DNA of 35,629 nucleotides from UBA8437 sp003445035. GTDB taxonomy: Bacteria > Planctomycetota > Planctomycetia > Planctomycetales > Planctomycetaceae. The notes under the pieces are model-generated. The model saw only the letters and a program-made list of their open reading frames with translations, made no database searches and was not told the DNA's origin. The translations under genes were made by a program, and so were the position numbers. Positions 1 through 9,129 of this stretch are shown piece after piece. Where the stretch lies: assembly GCA_937901285.1 (NCBI GenBank), contig CALCHI010000444.1, positions 1 through 35,629 of the forward strand. Reading direction: 5' to 3'. Positions within the stretch are counted from its first letter, which is position 1. Each line of letters begins with the position of its first letter.

Positions 1-1038
1 GAGGCGACGACCGAGTACCACGAGCTGGCGGTGATGGCGATGATCGAGGGCCACCTGGCCGACCTGCTGATCGGGCAGGACCCAACCCGGATCAACTACA
101 TCTGGCAACAGATGCGACGTTTCTACTGGTGGCGGGACGGCGTGGTGGCCACCAGCGCCGCCAGCGGCATCGACCAGGCACTGTGGGACATCCTCGGCAA
201 GGTCACCGGCCAGCCGGTCTACAAGCTGCTCGGCGGGGCGGTCCGCGACCGTATCCGGCTGTACGCCCGAGGCGACCTGGGCCTGCCGAGCCAGGGCGAG
301 GAGATGCGAACGGCTGCTGCCGAGGGATTCGATGCGTTCAAGTTCGGACCCGGGCAGTACGTCAAACCCTACGACGACGAAAAACAGGTCGACGTGGCCC
401 TGGCCGTGGCCAGGGAAATCCGCGAGGCGGGTGGGCCGGATGTCGAATTGATGATCGACTGCGGTGGCATCTTCAGTCTCCAGGCCGCGCACCGACTGAC
501 CGAGGGTCTCCGCGATGAGGTCGGGATGCTGTTCGTCGAAGAGCCGGTCAACATGGACACTCCCGACGGCCTGATCTCGCTCCGCCAGTCGTTCCCCGAC
601 GTCCGGATCGCCGCCGGCGAACGCAACATGACCCGCTGGGGCTTCCGCGAATGGCTCGAAGGCGGTGCCGTCGACGTGGTGCAACCGGACATCGCCCACG
701 CCGGCGGAATCAGCGAACTGATGCGGATCGCGTCCTACGCCGAGATCCACAACGTGACCGTCGCGCCCCACAACCCCTACGGTCCCGTCGCGCTTGCCGC
801 CGCCGCCCACGCCGCGGCGGCGATGCCCAACTTCCTGATCCTCGAACATTGCCGCCACCGGCCCTGGCTCGACGAGGTGCAGGTGCAAGGCCCACGGGTC
901 GTCAACGGCGGAATCACTCTCGAGGACACCCCGGGACTGGGTGTCGAGCTGGACTGGGACTACGTCAACGCCAATCCCTATCAGGCCCTCAACCTGCGAA
1001 CGTTCCACGATCGCGACAACGCGCTGCCGCTGATCTGA
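1..1038 (+). CDS. Enolase-superfamily sugar-acid dehydratase (5' partial)
   Basis: The frame is open from base 1, so the N-terminus lies outside the window; 345 codons are present. The protein is a mandelate racemase/muconate lactonizing enzyme-type barrel, closest in pattern to D-galactonate dehydratase-like enzymes, which dehydrate aldonates to 2-keto-3-deoxy acids with Mg2+. Visible metal ligands are Asp in MIDCG (457-459), Glu in FVEEP (near 540) and Glu in AAGERN (619-621). The catalytic His is in APHNPYGP (769-771), after QPDIAHAGG. An ILEH motif lies near the C-terminus. The position two after the first metal Asp is His or Lys in many dehydratases but Gly here, so substrate and exact reaction are uncertain. 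The SMP-30-like lactonase gene starts 44 bases after the stop, and together they suggest sugar-acid catabolism. Family confidence is high; substrate is not assigned. Confidence 0.88.
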   Translation, partial: EATTEYHELAVMAMIEGHLADLLIGQDPTRINYIWQQMRRFYWWRDGVVATSAASGIDQALWDILGKVTGQPVYKLLGGAVRDRIRLYARGDLGLPSQGEEMRTAAAEGFDAFKFGPGQYVKPYDDEKQVDVALAVAREIREAGGPDVELMIDCGGIFSLQAAHRLTEGLRDEVGMLFVEEPVNMDTPDGLISLRQSFPDVRIAAGERNMTRWGFREWLEGGAVDVVQPDIAHAGGISELMRIASYAEIHNVTVAPHNPYGPVALAAAAHAAAAMPNFLILEHCRHRPWLDEVQVQGPRVVNGGITLEDTPGLGVELDWDYVNANPYQALNLRTFHDRDNALPLI

Positions 1039-1082
1039 AGCCGGCTTTCCCCCTTTCCGAACCTCAACACACCGAATCCCCC

Positions 1083-1949
1083 ATGTCCGACGCACCACTG
1101 TTCGACAAGCACGACATCACCCACATCCGCGGAGTCGATCATCCCGAATCGATCGGGATCGGCCCCGGGGGCGAGGCCTACACGACCGGCACCGGCTGCC
1201 AGGTCTACCGGCTGAACCTCGAAGACAACCTCGGCGAACAGTTCGCCTCGACCGAGGCCCGGTGCCTGGGCACCGCCGTCGATGCCGACGGCAATCTCTA
1301 CGCCGCCCACACCGCCGGCGACGTGCTGAAGATCACGCCGGCCGGCGAGGTCAGTGTTTATGCCACGCCCGAGGAGGGCGAGGTATTTCACTGCACCAAC
1401 TACCCGGCCTTCGATCGGCAGGGGCGAATGTACGTCTCCGAGAGCGGCGACTGGTCGGGTGAACTCAACGGGGGACTGTTCCGGATCGAGCCGGGTGGCG
1501 GGGTGGCCGAGCGGTGGTACCCCGAGGCGGTCGACACGCCCAATGCGATCGCGCTGGATGCCGAGGAACAGAACCTGTATTTCGTCGAGACGTTCGGAGC
1601 GGGGATCGCACGGGTTGCGATCGAGGCCGACGGGTCGGCGGGCAAACTCGAACGGGTTCTGCACATGCCGCGACACGTCCCCGACGGCATCGCCTTCGAT
1701 ACCGAGGGCCGGCTGTGGATTGCCTGCCATCGACCCGATGTCATCTACATCTTCGATCTCGACTCCAACCGCCTGACGTTGTTCGCCGAGGACTGGATGG
1801 GCGAGGCGCTGCGGGGTCCGACCGACGTGGCGTTTGCCGGACCGGACCGCGATATCCTGCTGGCCGCCTCGCTGGACAACCTGGTTGTTCACCGTTTCGA
1901 CAACGCCGGCGCTGTCGGACTGCCGCTGAACCATCCATCGATCTCGTAG
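1083..1949 (+). CDS. SMP-30/gluconolactonase-family lactonase
   Basis: A 288-residue six-bladed beta-propeller of the SMP-30/gluconolactonase/LRE family. These enzymes hydrolyse sugar lactones to aldonic acids with a divalent metal. The family's metal ligands are recognisable: Glu22 in HPESIG, Asn154 in DTPNAIALD and Asp201 in VPDGIAFD. A probable substrate-contacting Asn106 lies in TNYPAFD. No signal peptide is seen, so it is probably cytoplasmic. The frame is open far upstream, but the first Met after the previous stop is ATG 1083 and the family-like sequence begins soon after it. It sits between the dehydratase and the Asp-box protein, as expected if a lactone intermediate is opened before dehydration. 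The actual sugar cannot be read from the sequence. Confidence 0.87.
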   Translation: MSDAPLFDKHDITHIRGVDHPESIGIGPGGEAYTTGTGCQVYRLNLEDNLGEQFASTEARCLGTAVDADGNLYAAHTAGDVLKITPAGEVSVYATPEEGEVFHCTNYPAFDRQGRMYVSESGDWSGELNGGLFRIEPGGGVAERWYPEAVDTPNAIALDAEEQNLYFVETFGAGIARVAIEADGSAGKLERVLHMPRHVPDGIAFDTEGRLWIACHRPDVIYIFDLDSNRLTLFAEDWMGEALRGPTDVAFAGPDRDILLAASLDNLVVHRFDNAGAVGLPLNHPSIS

Positions 1950-1985
1950 TCACCCCGGATCTCTCCATCAACCGAGCCAACCGCC

Positions 1986-3188
1986 ATGCCACGCCGTTCC
2001 CCCCGCACCATCATCCGCGTGTTGCTGGGCCTGTTGGTCCTGACGGCCACCGGCTGGTCCGTGCTGCAGGAAACACTGCCCGTCGGCCCCACCCCCGCTG
2101 ACCAGCAGCGAAATGCCGCCCTGCTGGCCGGATACGACTACTCGAAATACCCCTCCGCCATCACCGGCTACACCGGCCAGGATCGACAGCGGATTGTCTT
2201 TCCCCGTTTCGCCCACGCCGTGCGAACCCGTGTCGGTCCCCGCGGCAACTACAAGGCCGCGGTTGTCCAGATGAAGGATGGCCGCCTGGTGCTGACCGCC
2301 TGTCGCGACAACTACGAAAAGGACCCGGCCAAGCGACGCTTCAGCATCTTCGTTTACGAGTCGAAGGACGTCGGTCTGAACTGGAAACAGATCAACAAGA
2401 CGCCCCTGTTCGGCAAGGAGCCCTCGCTGACCGTGCTGCCCGACGGCTGGCTGGTGCTGACGGCACAGAAGACCTATCGCGGGGCCGGCAAGGCCATCAA
2501 CCTCGCACACTCGGCCGACGGCGGCAGGACCTGGAAGACCAACGACCTGGATGGGACCGACTACCCGCGGAACATGATCGTCGAACCCGATGGGTCGCTG
2601 CTGATGATCCGGGCGCAGGAGTCCGACTGGAGTGGCAAGAACCAGGGCAGCCCCCACCTGCAACTGTGCCGCTCGAAAGACCACGGCCAGACCTGGACCT
2701 TTGCCACGGGCAAGATCGACTGGAACGAGTCGGCCTTCGGAGAGGTCTCGTCCATCCGGTTGAAGAACGGCCGCCTGCTGGCCGCACTGAGACGACAGAT
2801 CCCCAAGACACACGGGGAGGGTTTCGAGGACACGGTGATCTGCCAATCCGAAGACGCGGGCCGGACCTGGTCGAAACCTCGGTTGATGGTCAACACCGCC
2901 GAGGTGCACGTGTTCCTGGCCCAACTGGCCGACGGCCGGGTCCTGGCCACTTACTCGGACTACCATCTCCCCTACGGTGTTTCGGCCATCGTCAGCACCG
3001 ACGGGGGCCGGACCTGGGACCGCGACCACCCCGCCCGGCTGGTTCTCTCGGCCGATCTTTATGTCGGCTGGCCCGTCACGATTCAGCTGGCCGACCAGAG
3101 CCTGCTGACGGCCTACGCGATCACCGCCTACATCGAGCAGCCTCCCCAGAAGACGGTCACCGAGGTCGTCAGGTGGAAACTGCCATGA
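1986..3188 (+). CDS. Exported Asp-box (BNR) sialidase-like protein
   Basis: A 400-residue sialidase-superfamily propeller. Five Asp-box (BNR) repeats with the S-x-D-x-G-x-T-W pattern are visible at residues 126-133 (variant, LNW), 176-183, 230-237, 288-295 and 337-344, one per blade. Residues 1-30 contain an Arg-rich start and a hydrophobic stretch (VLLGLLVLTATGW), read as a signal peptide or membrane anchor, so the product acts outside the cytoplasm. Asp-box propellers include exo-sialidases and other glycan-acting enzymes, and the arginine triad of true sialidases could not be confirmed by eye. Function is therefore limited to sialidase-like. Its stop overlaps the next start (ATGA), which suggests translational coupling with the dehydrogenase. 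In context it may release or recognise the sugar handled by the cluster. Confidence 0.8.
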   Translation: MPRRSPRTIIRVLLGLLVLTATGWSVLQETLPVGPTPADQQRNAALLAGYDYSKYPSAITGYTGQDRQRIVFPRFAHAVRTRVGPRGNYKAAVVQMKDGRLVLTACRDNYEKDPAKRRFSIFVYESKDVGLNWKQINKTPLFGKEPSLTVLPDGWLVLTAQKTYRGAGKAINLAHSADGGRTWKTNDLDGTDYPRNMIVEPDGSLLMIRAQESDWSGKNQGSPHLQLCRSKDHGQTWTFATGKIDWNESAFGEVSSIRLKNGRLLAALRRQIPKTHGEGFEDTVICQSEDAGRTWSKPRLMVNTAEVHVFLAQLADGRVLATYSDYHLPYGVSAIVSTDGGRTWDRDHPARLVLSADLYVGWPVTIQLADQSLLTAYAITAYIEQPPQKTVTEVVRWKLP

Positions 3189-4228
3189 GCGACGAACGAT
3201 TGCGATTTGCCGTGTTTGGCGCCGGCGACTTCGGCCCCCAGTTCGCCAGCTACATGGCCGAACTCGGTGACGTCGTGGCTCTCTCGGAACCAAACCCCGA
3301 GGCGCGGGCCCGGTTCGGCGAGATTACCGGCCTGGAGGTGTCCGAGTACGACGATCACCAATCGTTAATCGCCGCCGAGAAAATCGACGTGGTGGCGATC
3401 ACCAGCCCCAATTTCACCCACCGCGAAATCGCCGTGGCAGGAGCCAGGGCCGGCTGCCACGTCTACTGTGAGAAGGCGATGGCCAACACCGTTCCGGAAT
3501 GCTGGGAAATGGTGCGGGCCTGTCGCGAGGCGGGCGTGCGATTGATGGTGGGACACAAGCGGCGGCTGCGACCGCCCTGGGCACGGATGATCGAACTCAA
3601 GGAACAGCTCGGTGCCCCGTTGGCGATCACCTCGTGTGCCTACCACGACGCACGGCAATACGATCACCAGGGCTGGTGGACCCGGCGGGATGCCTGTGGC
3701 GGGCTGCTGCCGGTGATCGGTGTCCACATCGTGGACTGGATGCGGGCCATGTGCGGTGACGTGGCAACCGTGCGAGCCGTTTCGCCACCCCAGGTCGACA
3801 CCCGCTACGATTTTCCCGACACGATGCACGTCACGTTGACGTTTCATTCCGGGGCCGTCGCCACCCTGGCCGCTTCGCTGGTCTTTCCCCCGTGGAAGTT
3901 TCGGGAGGCCGGTGGTCCGATCGTGATGTTCGAGAACGGGGGCCTGAGGTTCGAGCCCTTCATGGACCACCTCGACATTTCCTGGCAGCACCGCGACGAT
4001 CCGACGCTGCACCACGAGCGATTCGACGACCTGGGCTTCGACCACGCCTACCGGCTCGAGCTGGGCGACTTCGTCAAGGGGATCGACGACCCCGGGTACC
4101 GGGGGTGCCTGGGTTGGGAGGAGGGGCTGAGGTGTGTCGAGATCATGGAAGCCGCCGATCGCTCGGCTGTTGCCGGAGGTGAGTTGATCTCGCTGCCGTT
4201 GTATCCGGAGCTGGAGGACGGAGCGTGA
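3185..4228 (+). CDS. Gfo/Idh/MocA-family NAD(P)-dependent oxidoreductase
   Basis: A 347-residue two-domain sugar dehydrogenase. The N-terminal Rossmann fold has the dinucleotide loop GAGDFG (residues 12-17). The family's EKP motif appears as E96-K97-A, keeping the catalytic Lys but replacing the Pro. The C-terminal alpha/beta domain has the GG...H181...D184 pattern (GGLLPVIGVHIVDW) typical of substrate and cofactor positioning. No signal peptide is present at the chosen start; ATG 3185 overlaps the stop of the Asp-box gene by 4 bases. The stop in turn overlaps the GTG of the MFS gene. Members oxidise or epimerise sugars, inositols or trans-dihydrodiols; the substrate is unknown here. Context points to the same sugar or sugar-acid pathway as the flanking genes. 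Confidence 0.88.
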   Translation: MSDERLRFAVFGAGDFGPQFASYMAELGDVVALSEPNPEARARFGEITGLEVSEYDDHQSLIAAEKIDVVAITSPNFTHREIAVAGARAGCHVYCEKAMANTVPECWEMVRACREAGVRLMVGHKRRLRPPWARMIELKEQLGAPLAITSCAYHDARQYDHQGWWTRRDACGGLLPVIGVHIVDWMRAMCGDVATVRAVSPPQVDTRYDFPDTMHVTLTFHSGAVATLAASLVFPPWKFREAGGPIVMFENGGLRFEPFMDHLDISWQHRDDPTLHHERFDDLGFDHAYRLELGDFVKGIDDPGYRGCLGWEEGLRCVEIMEAADRSAVAGGELISLPLYPELEDGA

Positions 4229-5595
4229 GGTCGATCGACCACACCAGTCCCGGCACACCTGATCGCTGGTACCTGCTTTCCTACGTCGCCACGACCTATT
4301 TCACGATCTACGCTCACCGGAACCTGATCAACTACATCCAGCCGTCGCTGCTGCTCCCCATCGCTGACGGCGGACTGGGACTCGACGAGGCCCAACTCTC
4401 GTGGGTCGGGCCGGCCTGGCAACTGCCCTACTGCTTCTCGCAGTTGTTTGCCGGCTATCTCTCAGACCGCTTTTCCCGCCGTCGAGTGATCCTCTCGAGC
4501 CTGCTGGCCAGTTCAATCTGCCTGGCAATGATCGGCCTGGTCGGCAACCTGCAGGAGTTGCTCATCGGCCGGGGGCTGCTGGGCTTCGCCCAGGCCTGTG
4601 CCGTGCCGGCCATGGCCGGTGCGATCGCCGACTGTTTCCGGCCACGCACACGGTCGAAGGCGATGGCCATCTACCTGTTCAGCTACAACGCCGCGGTGAT
4701 CGTTGCCGGCAAGTACGGCGGCGCGATCGCCGATCTGCCCGCGCGACACATCCCCGGGACTCCCGAAACATGGGTCGTCCACGGATGGCGGCTGTCGCAC
4801 TTCGTTTTTGCCGCGGTCGGCGTGGTCGCGTGGCTGGTGCTGCTGAAGGTGCTCCGCGAACCACCGAGAACCGAACGGCGTGAGGATCGCGGTCTGGGCA
4901 CCGAGGGCGGAACCGTCTGGCAGACGCTCGCTCAGATCGTCCGCGTGCCCTCATTTCACCTGATGTACCTGACATTTGCCTGTGCCGGAATCGTGGTGCG
5001 GATTTCCCGGTTCTGGATGCCCCAGCACTTTCACAACATCTTTCACGAATCGCTGGGCTGGAACCAGGAGGATGTCGGCAGCTTCTCGACCCTCTGGATC
5101 CAGATCGGCAGCATGACCGGACTGTTGAGCGGCGGCGTGCTGGCCGATCGGCTGGTGCGGCGGACGATCCGCGGCCGGGTCTGGGTGCAACTGGGCGGCT
5201 GGGTGCTGCTGACTCCCTGCCTGGTGGTGATCGGCACCCAGGAGAGCCCGATGGTCCTGAGGGTGGCCATGCTGTTGCTGGGACTTGGGCTGGGAGCCTA
5301 CCAGGCCAACTTCTGGACCGCTTCTTTCGACGTGATCGACCCGGCCGCCCGGGCAACCACGATCGGATTGTTCAATCTCTCCTCGGGCCTGTTGGTCTCG
5401 ACGTGGTTCGACCCCTTCCTGGGATGGATCGAAACCGGCGCCCAGCAACAGGGTGAGTCGATCCTGGGCACCGCGATCGTATCGGTCTCGGGCGTCGGAG
5501 TCGGCTGCATCATCCTGCTGGGGTTGATGATGTGGTGGACGCTGCCGCGTGACTACGTGGGTGACGACAGCGAACCGGATACCGGGTCGACGTAA
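4225..5595 (+). CDS. MFS transporter, probable sugar-acid importer
   Basis: A 456-residue major facilitator superfamily permease with about 12 hydrophobic segments. The loop after segment 2 carries the MFS A-motif-like GYLSDRFSRRRV, and a related DRLVRR loop appears in the second half, reflecting the internal duplication. It most resembles the anion:cation symporter (hexuronate/galactonate) type, an inference supported by the neighbouring sugar-acid genes. The start is GTG 4225, which overlaps the preceding TGA (GTGA); no ATG lies nearby in frame. It is the last gene of the overlapping set. A 7-bp inverted repeat follows the stop at 5613-5636. Confidence 0.85.
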   Translation: MRSIDHTSPGTPDRWYLLSYVATTYFTIYAHRNLINYIQPSLLLPIADGGLGLDEAQLSWVGPAWQLPYCFSQLFAGYLSDRFSRRRVILSSLLASSICLAMIGLVGNLQELLIGRGLLGFAQACAVPAMAGAIADCFRPRTRSKAMAIYLFSYNAAVIVAGKYGGAIADLPARHIPGTPETWVVHGWRLSHFVFAAVGVVAWLVLLKVLREPPRTERREDRGLGTEGGTVWQTLAQIVRVPSFHLMYLTFACAGIVVRISRFWMPQHFHNIFHESLGWNQEDVGSFSTLWIQIGSMTGLLSGGVLADRLVRRTIRGRVWVQLGGWVLLTPCLVVIGTQESPMVLRVAMLLLGLGLGAYQANFWTASFDVIDPAARATTIGLFNLSSGLLVSTWFDPFLGWIETGAQQQGESILGTAIVSVSGVGVGCIILLGLMMWWTLPRDYVGDDSEPDTGST

Positions 5596-5612
5596 CGGCC
5601 TTGCCCTGTTGC

Positions 5613-5636
5613 AGACACCGCGCGACAATGGTGTCT
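5613..5636 (+). terminator. Inverted repeat after the MFS gene
   Basis: AGACACC (5613-5619) and GGTGTCT (5630-5636) are perfect reverse complements around a 10-base loop, 17 bases after the MFS stop. No T-tract follows (CCCC instead), so it could end or stabilise the upstream mRNA but is not a classical intrinsic terminator. Confidence 0.4.
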
Positions 5637-5661
5637 CCCCCGGACATGAGGAAATTGGTTG

Positions 5662-6696
5662 ATGCGCTGGTTCACCGTGCTGCTGCTGTCGGCGATCCTC
5701 GTCGGCCCCGGGGCGTCTCGGCTCGAGGCAGCTCGCAAGCAGAAGGACCCCAACGTCATCCGGGCCCTGAGCAAGGCGCTCGAGTACCTGAAGCGTGAAC
5801 AGCGGCGGCAGGGCTACTGGGAAGCCCGCGGGGGACAGTACCGGGTGGCGATGACCGCCCTGGCGGCCAACGCCCTGCTGGCCGAGGGTTCGACCACGAC
5901 GACCGGCAAGTACCGCGACGAGGTGGCCCAGGCGGTCGATTTTCTGGTCGGGCAGTCCCGGTCCAACGGCCTGATCGGCTACAAAAGCGACTACCGATAC
6001 ACCTACGGGCACGGCTTCTCGATGCTGTTCCTCTCGCAGGTCTACGGCGAGGAGGAAGACAAGAAACGTCGTGGCGACCTGAAGAAGGTGCTCGTCAAGG
6101 CGGTGGATTTCTCCGCCAAGGCCCAGACAACCCGAGGCGGCTGGGGATACATCTCGGCCAAGGACGGCAACGATTTCGACGAGGGCTCGACCTGCATCAC
6201 CCAGGTCCAGGGCCTGCGGGCCTGCCGCAACGCGGGGATCCCCGTGCCCAAGGAAATCATCGACCGTGCACAGAAATACATCCGCGACTGCATGACCCCC
6301 GATGGCGGCATCCGCTACCGGTTTGGCCAGAGCGGAGGAGCCCGGCCGCCGATCACCGCCGCCGCCGTCGCCTGCATGTTCAACTCCGGCGAGTACAAAA
6401 CCGACCAGGTCAAGAAGATGATGACCTACTGCGAGAAGAACGTCTGGCCGGGTCGCGGGGTGACCAGCCGCTTCGGGCACTGGCACTACACCCACTACTA
6501 CTTCTCGCAGGTGATGTACCGCATGGGCGAGGAGAAGTGGGCCAAGTACTACGGCGAAATCAAGAAGCAGCTGTTGCGGACCCAGTCGAGCTCGGGAGCG
6601 TGGCTGGAAGGTTACATCGGCCCGGTCTACACCACGTCGATCAACGCGACGATCCTGCAACTGGAGAACGGCTTCCTGCCGATCTACCAGCGTTAG
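5662..6696 (+). CDS. Secreted prenyltransferase/squalene-cyclase repeat protein
   Basis: A 344-residue protein with an N-terminal signal peptide (MRWFTVLLLSAILVGPG, cleavage near residue 24). It then has repeated helical units of the alpha-alpha toroid (terpenoid cyclase/prenyltransferase) type. The repeats show GxW/GGWGY, DGGIRYR and a QSSSGAWLEG unit resembling the QW motif. The DxDD and zinc-ligand signatures of hopene cyclases and protein prenyltransferases were not seen, so enzymatic activity is doubtful. Proteins of this build are frequent in planctomycetes and their role is not established. ATG 5662 is preferred over TTG 5659 because GAGGA (5648-5652) lies 9 bases upstream. A YfhO-like gene follows after a short gap. 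Confidence 0.82.
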   Translation: MRWFTVLLLSAILVGPGASRLEAARKQKDPNVIRALSKALEYLKREQRRQGYWEARGGQYRVAMTALAANALLAEGSTTTTGKYRDEVAQAVDFLVGQSRSNGLIGYKSDYRYTYGHGFSMLFLSQVYGEEEDKKRRGDLKKVLVKAVDFSAKAQTTRGGWGYISAKDGNDFDEGSTCITQVQGLRACRNAGIPVPKEIIDRAQKYIRDCMTPDGGIRYRFGQSGGARPPITAAAVACMFNSGEYKTDQVKKMMTYCEKNVWPGRGVTSRFGHWHYTHYYFSQVMYRMGEEKWAKYYGEIKKQLLRTQSSSGAWLEGYIGPVYTTSINATILQLENGFLPIYQR

Positions 6697-6732
6697 CCCT
6701 CCACTAGTGCCCCCCCAGCCGTGACCGGCACG

Positions 6733-9072
6733 ATGGAAGCCCAGCAGACGGCCAACCTGTCGCGTCAAAAACGTGCGACGGGATGGTTGGCCGGCTGGTT
6801 GCTGCTGTTGCTGAGCACCGCCGCGGTCTACCGGCCGGCGGTGACAGGCGACGGCGCGTTCGAGGCGTGGGACCAGGCGCGAGTCTATGTTCCGCTGCAG
6901 GTCAGCAACGCCCGCCAGCGGAGTGCCGGAGAAATCCCGCTGTGGTTCCGCCACGGATTCCTGGGTTACCCGTTACAGGGTGAGAACGAATGCAGCGGGG
7001 TTTATCCGCCGGCGGCCGTGTTTCACCTGGTCCAAGATCCCGGATCGGCCTGGGCGGTGTTCCTGTTACTGCACCACCTGCTGGCCGCCGGTGGAACAAT
7101 GCTGTTGCTCAAAGGGCTGGGCTCGGGTCCCGCTGGTGCCACGCTGGGGGCCGTGGTGATGGTCTTCGGCGGCTGGTTCGTCGGCGAGATTCCCCAGGCA
7201 ACGCTGATGACATCGTTTGCCTGGACTCCGCTGGTGTCGGCCCTGTGGTTGCACGCCTGCCGAACCCGCCGACTGGCTCCGGCCGCGTGGGCTGGTCTCG
7301 CCCTGGCCATCCAGGCCTCGGGGGCTCACCCCCAGGTCCTGTTTTACACGCTGTTGGCCCTGGCACTGGGCGTCGCCTGCGAAGCCCGCGGGGTCCGGAG
7401 ATGGCGGCAGGCCGGCTGGGCCGCAACAGCCGCTACCGTCACCGTCGGCATCGGGCTGGGACTGGCCGCTCCGCAACTGTGGTATTGCCTTGAGACACTG
7501 CTGACCACCGAAAGGGGCGCCGGGCTGAGCTTCGACCGGCAGATGGACGGATCGCTGCCGCCCCATTTCCTGCTGCAGCTGCTGCTGCCGGGTGCCGCCG
7601 GGGACGATCACCGGCTGCAAATCCTGTTCACCGATATCCGAATCTACGCCGGCATGTTGACCCTGCCCCTGGCCCTGGTCGGATGGAGGCAGGGTCCGGC
7701 CGGGGCAAGAATCTTTCGCTGGGGACTGGTGCTGTCGGTGCTGCTGGCACTGGGTCGCTACGGCGGCCTGTTCCTGCTGCTGGGTGAGCTGCCCGGCTTT
7801 CGCAGCATCCACGTGCCCGCCCGTTTCCTGATGTTCACGTCGTTGACCATCGCGGTCCTGGCCGGGCTGGGCCTGGATCACCTGCTCGGACAACCCGCCG
7901 AAGTGGTCTCAAGAACCTGGAGGCGATCGGCGGTGGCACTGGGTGTGACCGGAGTCGTGCTGCTGACCGCCGGACTGGTCGCGCGGTTTTCCCCGGGAAG
8001 CCTGGACCCTGACTGGATCTTCGGCCGCGGCAACCACGACGAGGTGTTCGTCCGCGAATGGCAAAACCTGTCCAAAACGGCCAGGGCCGCGGCGATGTCG
8101 TGGGCGGCCATTCTCGGCGGAACCGCCGCGCTGCTGGGAGGGGCACTTTGCCTGGTGGCCCCCACCACCGATTCACGCCGCGTGGGCATCCTCTGCGTGT
8201 TGCTGGTCACCGGCGACCTCGGGCTGGCGGCGACCAGGCTGCTGAACTTCGCACCAGGAGATTTTTACCGCGACAGACCCGTCACACTGGACCTGGTGAA
8301 CAGGGAGCGAGGCCGGGTGGCAGCCACCGTGCCCGATTACGCTTACGACGCGGACGCACGCACCCTGGCATTGCTGCCGGACAACTCGGCCGCACTGTTC
8401 GATGTCGATGCCTTCTCGATCAACCCCGGTGCCCGTTCCGATTGGCTCCGGCGGACCTCCGCCGCCGTCTCTCCCAAGCTCCATGCCCTGTTTCACGTCG
8501 GCACGCTGATCATTCGACGGGAACTGCCCGCGCGTTCGGATCCCATTCCCGGAATCCGCCGCTCGGACGAACTCGGAGAATACTGGGTCTACAACGTGCC
8601 GGACGTGCAGCCACGTGCCAGCCTCTGTCGTGACATCCTGCTGGTCACTCGACCCCAGGCGGTGCTGGACACCATCGCCTCTCCACGCTTCGTCCTGGGC
8701 GAGACGGTGATCCTGGACCGTCCACCTCGTCACTTGCCCGGGACAGCCAACGAGTCGGATGTCGAGGAATCGGTCCGGGTCGTGACCGACCGGGCACAGA
8801 CGGTCGAGATCGAAGCCTCGCTTGTTCGGGACGGGATCCTGGTCCTGGCCGACCTGTTCCACGACGGCTGGCGAGCCACCGACAACGGTCAACCGGTGAC
8901 AATCCTGCGAGCCAACGGGCTGTGCCGGGGCATCGCCCTGGGACCCGGGCTGCACCGGGTCCGGTTCGAGTACCGCCCCCGCAGCTTCGAACGGGGATTG
9001 TGGGTGTCGGCTGCCACACTGATTGTGCTGCTGGTCTGTGGCTTCGTGAGCTGGCGACGGGGGCGGCGATGA
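6733..9072 (+). CDS. YfhO-like polytopic membrane protein (GT-C type)
   Basis: About 780 residues. A first transmembrane helix (WLAGWLLLLLSTAAVY) is followed by a long periplasm-facing loop with the WDQARVYVPLQ and GENECSGVYPP regions, then many hydrophobic segments. The C-terminal soluble domain ends in a last helix and Arg-rich tail. The C-terminal pattern LADLFHDGWRATDNGQP, then GLHRVRFEYRP and a terminal helix, is typical of the YfhO family. These are GT-C-fold relatives thought to glycosylate lipid-linked or envelope polymers from polyprenyl-phosphate sugars. ATG 6733 is used; GTG 6721 in the same frame is possible, and neither has a clear ribosome-binding site. It follows the toroid gene by only a few dozen bases and may be co-transcribed. 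Confidence 0.8.
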   Translation: MEAQQTANLSRQKRATGWLAGWLLLLLSTAAVYRPAVTGDGAFEAWDQARVYVPLQVSNARQRSAGEIPLWFRHGFLGYPLQGENECSGVYPPAAVFHLVQDPGSAWAVFLLLHHLLAAGGTMLLLKGLGSGPAGATLGAVVMVFGGWFVGEIPQATLMTSFAWTPLVSALWLHACRTRRLAPAAWAGLALAIQASGAHPQVLFYTLLALALGVACEARGVRRWRQAGWAATAATVTVGIGLGLAAPQLWYCLETLLTTERGAGLSFDRQMDGSLPPHFLLQLLLPGAAGDDHRLQILFTDIRIYAGMLTLPLALVGWRQGPAGARIFRWGLVLSVLLALGRYGGLFLLLGELPGFRSIHVPARFLMFTSLTIAVLAGLGLDHLLGQPAEVVSRTWRRSAVALGVTGVVLLTAGLVARFSPGSLDPDWIFGRGNHDEVFVREWQNLSKTARAAAMSWAAILGGTAALLGGALCLVAPTTDSRRVGILCVLLVTGDLGLAATRLLNFAPGDFYRDRPVTLDLVNRERGRVAATVPDYAYDADARTLALLPDNSAALFDVDAFSINPGARSDWLRRTSAAVSPKLHALFHVGTLIIRRELPARSDPIPGIRRSDELGEYWVYNVPDVQPRASLCRDILLVTRPQAVLDTIASPRFVLGETVILDRPPRHLPGTANESDVEESVRVVTDRAQTVEIEASLVRDGILVLADLFHDGWRATDNGQPVTILRANGLCRGIALGPGLHRVRFEYRPRSFERGLWVSAATLIVLLVCGFVSWRRGRR

Positions 9073-9093
9073 CCAAGCCGAGACGGCCTCCTG

Positions 9094-9123
9094 TTGTCTC
9101 GCATCGACAATCGCCGATACAAT
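9094..9123 (+). promoter_or_regulatory. Candidate promoter giving a leaderless start
   Basis: TTGTCT (9094-9099), an 18-base spacer and TACAAT (9118-9123) match sigma70-type boxes at 4/6 and 5/6. The expected transcription start is near 9130, which is the A of the DUF1501 start codon, and no Shine-Dalgarno sequence is visible before that ATG. Confidence 0.45.
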
Positions 9124-9129
9124 CATCGT

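Noticed and set aside
1968..3293. A 441-codon minus-strand frame over the Asp-box gene
   Set aside because: Antisense shadow; the + strand frame carries five Asp-box motifs and a signal peptide.
4951..6954. A 667-codon open frame on the minus strand across the MFS and toroid genes
   Set aside because: It is antisense to two well-supported genes and rich in Gln, His, Arg and Pro, as expected from GC-rich third positions read backwards. No start signal or family motif was found.
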